NCBI RefSeq assembly: GCF_017377505.1
Contig: NZ_JAFREN010000016.1
Span: 241,192-305,191, forward strand
Direction of reading: 5' to 3'
Source of the DNA: Enterococcus sp. DIV0212c
GTDB lineage: Bacteria > Bacillota > Bacilli > Lactobacillales > Enterococcaceae
Length of the DNA stretch: 64,000 nucleotides
Shown: positions 55,221 to 64,000 of the stretch, piece by piece
Layout: each line of letters begins with the position of its first letter
How positions within the stretch are numbered: position 1 is the stretch's first letter
Notes under the pieces: model-generated
Told to the model about the DNA's origin: nothing
What the model saw: the letters and a program-made list of their open reading frames with translations, nothing else
The model's database searches: none
Made by a program: the position numbers and the translations under genes

Positions 55221-56537
55221 TTAGTTAAAATTCTGTTTCAATCGATTGTCTTCTTGGTTTTTATCTTGGATGATTGAATCGATGTATTCTTTTAAAAATT
55301 TACTATTTTCAGTAATGATTTGATACCCTGCTTCTGCTTTGATTTTCTCCACTTCTTTATCCGTAATGAAATCATTGCCAGAGAAAAAGCGATAATTTAC
55401 TTGTCCCACAAATTCAGCTGCCGTATCTAATTTTTGGCTATCTGATAATCCAGCATCGATCAACTGAGAATAACCCAGTCTTTTTCCATCTTCAATGAAA
55501 AGTTCTTTGATGTATTGGGGATAATTTTCTATTTCAGAAACGGAATGCGTATTTTCTTGTTTTTGATAGTCAAATGAATTGCCGTTTAGTTTCACTACAC
55601 CATACCCTTGAGGTGCAATCGAAAAAGAGCTGGACACAATTTCAGTTAGTGGTTGATTATTGATTGTTTCTGTCATGATATCTTGAGCATGAATATGGCC
55701 TGAAAAAACAATCGGAACTTGATAGTCAGCTAAGACTTCCTTGAATTCGTCCGCATTGTTGAGGACAAAGCCGCTTGATAATAATTTGTTATGGGCATAA
55801 ATATTGTGATGCATAAAAACCAGCGTTTTTTTCTTGTTTTGTTTCGCTTTTTCTAGTTGCTTTTTGACCCATTTCATTGTTTTTCCGCGAATCGTTCCAC
55901 CTGTTGTTGGGCTCGTTTGGGGTTGATTGTCTTCAGGATAGATATTGGAATCAAGGAAAAGAAAATTATATTTTTGATTGACTGCCACTGAATAGCTTAA
56001 TGAATGTTTATCGTAACTTGTGGCATTTTGATAGCCAAAGTCAGCAAATATTTCTTTAAAATCAGCGATTGAGATCGCCTCTGTTTTTTCTTGTTTCTCT
56101 TCAACAAATTTTCTAGCCCAGCCATCATTAACATCGTGATTACCTGGAATGACAAAGACGTTGATTCCTTTGTTTGTTAATTGCTTGAGTAGTTCAGCTA
56201 GTTTTTCTGCGCTGACTTTTTCACCGTTTAATGTTAAATCACCTGTGATGATCAGCATATCCGGCTTTTGCTCGATCGCTTTATTGATAAAAGCCTGCCA
56301 GCTTTCTTTTTGATAATCAAGTTCTTTTCCCGCTGCTGTCTGTTTGATTTTTTTGAAGGCTAAACCTGAATCCGTTAAGCTTTTATCGATATAATGAGGA
56401 TCACTGACCACCCAAAATTCAATTGCTTCTTTTTTAAATAGCGTTTTTTCGTTCTGTTCTTTCTCTCCACCAAAATAAATAATTGCAACTAAAATTACTA
56501 TTATACTGAGTAAAATAAACCCAATTTTCTTTTTCAT
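55221..56537 (-). CDS. Membrane-anchored metallophosphoesterase
   Basis: The 438-residue protein has an N-terminal membrane anchor (IGFILLSIIVILVAIIYFGG) and a calcineurin-like phosphoesterase domain with the metal motifs in order: SDPHYID (Asp-x-His), ITGDLTLNG (GD), IPGNHDVND (GNH[DE]), FMHHNIYAHN and FSGHIHAQ (GHxH). The C-terminal 120 residues are helical. The ATG at 56537 fits the GGGG site nine bases upstream; an ATG at 56552 is alternative. It acts outside the membrane on an unknown phosphoester. Confidence 0.9.
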   Translation of the reverse strand: MKKKIGFILLSIIVILVAIIYFGGEKEQNEKTLFKKEAIEFWVVSDPHYIDKSLTDSGLAFKKIKQTAAGKELDYQKESWQAFINKAIEQKPDMLIITGDLTLNGEKVSAEKLAELLKQLTNKGINVFVIPGNHDVNDGWARKFVEEKQEKTEAISIADFKEIFADFGYQNATSYDKHSLSYSVAVNQKYNFLFLDSNIYPEDNQPQTSPTTGGTIRGKTMKWVKKQLEKAKQNKKKTLVFMHHNIYAHNKLLSSGFVLNNADEFKEVLADYQVPIVFSGHIHAQDIMTETINNQPLTEIVSSSFSIAPQGYGVVKLNGNSFDYQKQENTHSVSEIENYPQYIKELFIEDGKRLGYSQLIDAGLSDSQKLDTAAEFVGQVNYRFFSGNDFITDKEVEKIKAEAGYQIITENSKFLKEYIDSIIQDKNQEDNRLKQNFN

Positions 56538-56596
56538 TCGTTCATTCCCCATTCTACATTGTCCACTCTATTTTATGCTTTTTTGCACAAAAAAGC

Positions 56597-56632
56597 TCTC
56601 ACTGTATTTATTTTACTAAAATACAGTGAGAG
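56597..56632 (-). terminator. Terminator after beta-glucoside operon 2
   Basis: CTCTCACTGTATTT pairs perfectly with AAATACAGTGAGAG; a U-rich tract follows on the minus strand. Confidence 0.8.
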
Positions 56633-56641
56633 AACTATGAA

Positions 56642-59943
<3,302 letters not shown>

Positions 59944-59977
59944 AATGATATTTCCTCTCTTTGTTTCATTTTTTTAT

Positions 59978-60029
59978 AAAAAAAGTGACCTAAGAAACAC
60001 TTATAAACTAAGTGTTTTTCTTAGGTCAC
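59978..60029 (-). terminator. Antitermination-controlled terminator before the PTS gene
   Basis: A long hairpin (GTGACCTAAGAAAAACACTT with AAGTGTTTCTTAGGTCAC) ends in a run of seven U. It overlaps the RAT at 60024-60052. Confidence 0.9.
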
Positions 60030-60052
60030 GCCTGCTTCACCAGTAACGATCC
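60024..60052 (-). promoter_or_regulatory. RAT between bglG and PTS genes of operon 2
   Basis: GGATCGTTACTG...GCAGGCGTGACC matches the LicT-type RAT consensus and overlaps the downstream terminator. It differs from the RAT at 60970-60998 at one base, so both are bound by the same antiterminator. Confidence 0.9.
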
Positions 60053-60888
60053 TATTGATTGCTTGATAAGCGATTTAAGTGAAGTGTTAAGTACATCAAT
60101 TCATCATTGGAAATCGTCCAATCATATTGTTGTTCCAAAAATGTTTTGATTTTGACTGCACACTGATAATCTTGTTCATATTTGACAGCGATCAGATTAA
60201 TCAAAGATGAATCCTCATTTGATGAAACTTCTTTATCTAACTGTCTTTTGACAAAATAACGAATATGGGTAATGAAACGAGTAAAATCATAAGACGTTTC
60301 ATCATACTCTTTACCGTAATGATATTTAATAATATCGATAATGCTTTGAATGATTTTAGTTGTCAGCATTGTTTCGTTCATATTGCTCGTAGAATTATAG
60401 GCATTTACAAAATGAAGGGTAATAAAAGCTGCTTCTTGATCTGGAATAGCAATACCTGTTTTCTCTCGCATCATCTGAACGGCTTTTAATGCAAACGCAT
60501 ATTCTTTCGTATAAATCTGTTTGATGTCCCATTCCAGTGGTGAGCGCATTTGTAATCCTTCTGCAGCTCGATTTAAAACAAAACCGATATGATCGGACAA
60601 TGTCAGCAAAATGGAATCATCGATTGATTGCTCTAATTCTGCTTCACCTAATTGAATAATATCACTGGCCAGTTCAATATCTTCAATGTCGATTCGTGCA
60701 AGCAGATTATCTAAGTTACCAACGGAATTATTACCTTCAAGAACAAACCTTTTTTCAATCAAGGCTGAATCGATCACATCGCCCTCACGCTTGTTAAAGC
60801 CGACACCTTTGCCCATAATGATTTCTTCGATATCGTCATCATTTAAAACCAAAGAAACATTATTATTAAAAACTTTCAGTATTTTCAT
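60052..60888 (-). CDS. BglG/LicT-family transcriptional antiterminator
   Basis: The 278-residue protein has the N-terminal RNA-binding domain (MKILKVFNNNVSLVLNDD) and two PRDs with conserved histidines (LSDHIGFVLNRA, ITLHFVNAY; FITHIRYFVKR, LTLHLNRL). It should bind the RATs at 60970-60998 and 60024-60052. It heads operon 2; its stop codon overlaps the second RAT. Confidence 0.94.
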   Translation of the reverse strand: MKILKVFNNNVSLVLNDDDIEEIIMGKGVGFNKREGDVIDSALIEKRFVLEGNNSVGNLDNLLARIDIEDIELASDIIQLGEAELEQSIDDSILLTLSDHIGFVLNRAAEGLQMRSPLEWDIKQIYTKEYAFALKAVQMMREKTGIAIPDQEAAFITLHFVNAYNSTSNMNETMLTTKIIQSIIDIIKYHYGKEYDETSYDFTRFITHIRYFVKRQLDKEVSSNEDSSLINLIAVKYEQDYQCAVKIKTFLEQQYDWTISNDELMYLTLHLNRLSSNQ

Positions 60889-60921
60889 TGAAATTATCTC
60901 CTGTTCTTGACTTGAAAAACG

Positions 60922-60975
60922 AAAAAAGACCTGACCCTATCAAACATCACCAAAAAAAGTAATGCGAGAGGTCAC
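60922..60975 (-). terminator. Leader terminator of operon 2
   Basis: TGACC pairs with GGTCA and an inner CATTAC/GTGATG stem forms below a U-rich loop; six U follow (60927-60922). The left arm overlaps the RAT. The hairpin is less regular than the others. Confidence 0.65.
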
Positions 60976-60998
60976 GCCTGCTTAACCAGTAACGATCC
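60970..60998 (-). promoter_or_regulatory. RAT in the leader of operon 2
   Basis: GGATCGTTACTGGTTAAGCA and GGCGTGACC match the LicT-type RAT. It lies just downstream of the operon promoter and before bglG. Confidence 0.9.
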
Positions 60999-61007
60999 GT
61001 TGACCAA

Positions 61008-61036
61008 AGTATACAACGTCTTGTTTTCTTTGTCAA
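61008..61036 (-). promoter_or_regulatory. Promoter of beta-glucoside operon 2
   Basis: On the minus strand TTGACA (61031-61036), a 17-bp spacer and TATACT (61008-61013) form a near-consensus promoter. A weak cre-like TGTAAGCGTACTA lies just upstream. Confidence 0.85.
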
Positions 61037-61182
61037 TAGTACGCTTACATTCCAATAATAAATGTATTCATATTAAAATTAACCGTTTTCTTTCTCCAAA
61101 TCTGAATCAAATAAAAATCAGAATTAGATTATAGTTTATAGCAATAAATTGTTATTATTAAAATAAAAAAGGTGGCTCATTT

Positions 61183-63981
61183 ATGAATTTAAAAAAACAT
61201 CGTACTCCCGTATTTTTAGTAGTGTTTTCTATTGCTTTTTTTAGTCTCTTAAATTCTGATGTTAGTGAAGCAGCTGAAACGGTTAATTTCAACTATTACA
61301 TCAGTATCCCTTATGCTGATAAAACAAATGAAGATGTCGCATTTGATATCAGTAGTGACACAAATAAAATAATTACTTACGCTAAACATGGTCGTGGTAA
61401 CCAAACATTGGGATTTGAATATTATCCGAAAGATGATGCTTATATTATATTTTCGGGTGAAAATAAACAAAAATTAGTAACTGCTGAAGGAACAACATCA
61501 GGGAGTTATGCATTTTTGTTTGACTATAAAAATATCCTTATCAATAGCCTTACTACTATCCCAAGTGAAAGTCTCTGGAAAATTGAAAAATCTACTACAG
61601 ACGGTTTTTTCCGATTAGTTAATAAAAAAAGCAATTTAGCTTTTTCCAAGGTTAATGATACAGGCGAGCCTCTGCAGCTAAAGGGAATCGATCAGAATGA
61701 TACTAAACAATTGTTTAAACTGACCTCTCTAAATGGAATTATGTATATAAAACCTTCAACATACCTAACTAAAGCCTTAGATATTTCGGGCGGTGTTGCC
61801 GTAGACAAACCGTTGATCACATATGATAAAGGAACACAAATGAACCAACAATGGTACTCTGTTTTCTTAGCGTCTACAGGTACTTTCCTAATTGGAAATT
61901 ATGAAGATCGTTCATTATTGTTGAACTATCCAGGTAATGATATTAACTTAACATCAAAACGATTTAGCATTGATGTAACTAAACCTGAGCCAAATATACA
62001 ATTTATTTTTAACAGTGTATCAGGGAAAAAAAATACATATACGATTACTACCTCTGATATTAGTAATAAATTAACAGCTGTCAATCCGAAAGATTCTATT
62101 GGAGATGTCCAGTTTTCTAGTAAAAAAGTTGGAGATCAGGAATGGACTATAGAACTTCTGGGTACGATTCAAGCACCAATAATCAATAACTTAAAATTGT
62201 CTGGCGGGCATACAACTGATGTTAACACTAAACTGCCTGTTATCTATCCAGGAGAAAAACTCACACTAACTGGGGAGCTAAATTCAAGCTTCTTTAAACA
62301 ATATGATCTTTATGCAAAAACCAATTTAGATCCATCGACTAAAATTCAATCAAACTTGTCAATCCAAAATAGTAAAGGCTCGTTCGCCTATAATTTAACG
62401 GAAGCTCAAACAAGTACTTTCCCCAAAGGAATCAACTATATAGAACTTAATGCGCGAGCGGATCATATTTTTCCCTCAAATAGCTCAGCAACAAGTTTTA
62501 TGGTTGATCTTGCAATCCCAACCATTACTGCTGATAAAACCATGGATCGTTATATAGAAGATAACTCAAATTCCATCATTAAAGGAACCTTTATAGATAA
62601 AAAAGCAAACAATCTTACCATTACAGCTAAAATCAATCAATCTTCCATTGAAATCCCTGTTTTAAAGCAAACTGGGACAAAAAATGAAACTGCTGTTCCA
62701 TGGACATTCGATTTAAACAGTTTAACATCTGAACAGAAGAGTTTATTTGTTTTCGGAAAAAATGAAATAACCTTTACCTTGAAAAATGATTGGAAAACTT
62801 ATAATACGGCTACTGCTGTAACAACGCTGAATTTACTTGGACGTGGAACAATTTCTTATAAAGAGAAAGATGGAAAAGAACTTCAAAATAAAACAATACT
62901 TCACCAATCGTCTGTAAATACTCTTAATTATCTAGCGGATATTCCAGCTACTATTACTGATTATAAATTAACGACTGTCTCTGGAGATGGTACCCTCGTT
63001 CCAAATAAAAATCAGATAACAGGGCTCTATTCAAATAAAGTACTTGATGTGACTGCCAACTATGAGCAATATCGTTTTTATCTGTCTTATGATGGAAATG
63101 GTGCCTCTAACGGGACTGTCCCCAAGGTGCAACAATTTGAAGTTGGTCAAGAGCTTCAAGTTTCCACGCCAGACGCGTTAAAAAAAGAGGGCTACCATTT
63201 TAAAGAGTGGAATACCAAAGCCGATGGAACAGGAAAAAGCTATCAACCGAAAGAACTCTACCAAACAACGAATCAAAATAAAACACTTTATGCTATTTGG
63301 AAACCCGATAAAGTAACAATGACTGTTTATTTCAATCAAACCTTAACAGATAAGCCTATCTATCAAGATATTCGTGTAAATACAAACAAATTAGCGCCTA
63401 TAAAATATCTTGTACCTGCTGATGCCGATTTGTCTAGTACAATTGATTCTATGAAAATCCCATTGACTTATTTCGGCTATACGTTAACTAGTTCACCTTA
63501 TGTGGTGAAAGTAGACGGAAAAATAGTGACTACTACGTTTGTTCCAGAAGGAGATTTTTCTGTAATTTATTCTTACAATGGTACATTCAATATAAAAGAA
63601 CCCGCAACTGTTGATTTCGGCAATATCACCCTCAAGAATAAAGGAACTACTACTCACGCACCGATCAACAATCCTGTTCTTGATATACTAAATACAGATG
63701 AAGTTTCGCAATGGACACTTTATATAAAACAAGAGCAACCTTTAAAAGACTCAGAAACATTCTTCAAAGGAGCCTTCTTTTATTTAAAAGAAAATAATGA
63801 AATTGAATTAACAGCAGCTGATCAACCCTTTGTTTCTGCTGAAACTGCCGCGCCTTTTACTTCCATGCAGCTTGGAGGCGATGAGAAAAAAACTTCTGGA
63901 TTATACTTAAAAGAGTATGTGGGTAATAAAGTTGGAGAATATCATTCAACTATTTGGTGGTCGTTAGTTAAAGGGCCTTAA
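61183..63981 (+). CDS. Large lectin-like WxL surface protein
   Basis: The 932-residue protein has a signal peptide (cut near VSEAAE), an N-terminal part with ricin-B/RICIN-like repeats (about 40-220, LWKIEKSTTDGFFRLVNKKSNLAFS; ALDISGGVAVDKPLITYDKGTQMNQQW), immunoglobulin-like modules (about 330-560), an InlB B-type/Listeria-Bacteroides repeat (about 625-705, LSYDGNGASNGTVPKVQQFEVGQ...GYHFKEWNTKADGTGKSY) and a C-terminal WxL domain (about 800-932: VDFGNITL, SQWTLYIKQ, terminal STIWWSLVKGP). AGGTGG precedes the ATG. It is on the plus strand and ends at the right edge, so it probably opens a third WxL locus. Confidence 0.92.
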   Translation: MNLKKHRTPVFLVVFSIAFFSLLNSDVSEAAETVNFNYYISIPYADKTNEDVAFDISSDTNKIITYAKHGRGNQTLGFEYYPKDDAYIIFSGENKQKLVTAEGTTSGSYAFLFDYKNILINSLTTIPSESLWKIEKSTTDGFFRLVNKKSNLAFSKVNDTGEPLQLKGIDQNDTKQLFKLTSLNGIMYIKPSTYLTKALDISGGVAVDKPLITYDKGTQMNQQWYSVFLASTGTFLIGNYEDRSLLLNYPGNDINLTSKRFSIDVTKPEPNIQFIFNSVSGKKNTYTITTSDISNKLTAVNPKDSIGDVQFSSKKVGDQEWTIELLGTIQAPIINNLKLSGGHTTDVNTKLPVIYPGEKLTLTGELNSSFFKQYDLYAKTNLDPSTKIQSNLSIQNSKGSFAYNLTEAQTSTFPKGINYIELNARADHIFPSNSSATSFMVDLAIPTITADKTMDRYIEDNSNSIIKGTFIDKKANNLTITAKINQSSIEIPVLKQTGTKNETAVPWTFDLNSLTSEQKSLFVFGKNEITFTLKNDWKTYNTATAVTTLNLLGRGTISYKEKDGKELQNKTILHQSSVNTLNYLADIPATITDYKLTTVSGDGTLVPNKNQITGLYSNKVLDVTANYEQYRFYLSYDGNGASNGTVPKVQQFEVGQELQVSTPDALKKEGYHFKEWNTKADGTGKSYQPKELYQTTNQNKTLYAIWKPDKVTMTVYFNQTLTDKPIYQDIRVNTNKLAPIKYLVPADADLSSTIDSMKIPLTYFGYTLTSSPYVVKVDGKIVTTTFVPEGDFSVIYSYNGTFNIKEPATVDFGNITLKNKGTTTHAPINNPVLDILNTDEVSQWTLYIKQEQPLKDSETFFKGAFFYLKENNEIELTAADQPFVSAETAAPFTSMQLGGDEKKTSGLYLKEYVGNKVGEYHSTIWWSLVKGP

Positions 63982-64000
63982 AAGTAGCAATTCCCCTTTT

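Overview
The window looks like the chromosome of a low-GC Gram-positive coccus, most likely an Enterococcus. The evidence is three loci of WxL-domain surface proteins with their DUF916/DUF3324 partners, LicT-type antiterminated beta-glucoside PTS operons, an Mga-like regulator, LysM autolysins, AAGGAGG ribosome binding sites and AT-rich intergenic DNA. The genus call is an inference from gene content; the species cannot be named. No rRNA, tRNA, CRISPR array, insertion sequence or prophage module was seen.

Layout. 1-5241: WxL locus 1 on the minus strand (a DUF916 protein cut by the window edge, a WxL protein, two small membrane/anchored proteins, a second DUF916 protein, a four-helix membrane protein), headed by an OmpR-like winged-helix regulator. 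5278-6839: a tyrosine-recombinase gene enclosed by a perfect 32-bp inverted repeat. 7069-13298: DUF3224 and DJ-1/PfpI proteins, WYL and Crp/Fnr regulators, an MFS transporter and an Mga-like regulator. 13420-16690: a MetQ/MetI/MetN-type ABC importer in one operon with a lipoate-protein ligase. 17032-23871: bglG-PTS-GH1 operon, a second GH1 gene and an RpiR regulator. 23928-26876: an unknown protein and a secreted GH18 chitinase. 27205-41682: WxL locus 2 (two lipoproteins, YfhO-like protein, an intact and a catalytically dead signal peptidase I, a small membrane protein, DUF916/DUF3324 protein, two WxL proteins, a small YPSTG protein, a 1299-residue WxL protein), again headed by a winged-helix regulator. 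41841-43342: a second recombinase gene flanked by inverted repeats. 43952-56537: LssY_C-like protein, LysM protein, a three-gene cell-wall operon (acidic coiled-coil protein, GH73 LysM autolysin, coiled-coil protein), metal P-type ATPase, oligopeptide-binding lipoprotein, OsmC, metallophosphoesterase. 56642-60888: a second bglG-PTS-GH1 operon. 61183-63981: a lectin-like WxL protein that probably opens a third WxL locus beyond the window.

Main discovery candidate. WxL loci 1 and 2 share one architecture: [inverted repeat - paired TGACGGCG repeats - tyrosine recombinase - paired TGACGGCG repeats - inverted repeat] - regulator - WxL operon. The two recombinases differ at one residue in their first 20. 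In each, asymmetric core sites lie in inverted orientation, so recombination between them would invert the recombinase cassette rather than excise it. At locus 1 a good outward promoter (TTGAGC-N17-TATAAT) starts two bases inside the repeat and points at the regulator gene; another outward promoter candidate lies at the opposite end. I infer a self-encoded DNA-inversion switch that sets expression of a receiver-like regulator without a phosphoacceptor aspartate, and so phase variation of WxL surface complexes. Inversion itself has not been shown here.

Other points of interest: the paired active and inactive signal peptidases of WxL locus 2, YPxT-type sorting signals, a lipoate ligase joined to a NlpA/MetQ-family importer, a 76-residue run made only of Asp, Glu and Tyr, and an ArsR/SmtB-type operator filling the promoter spacer of the P-type ATPase.
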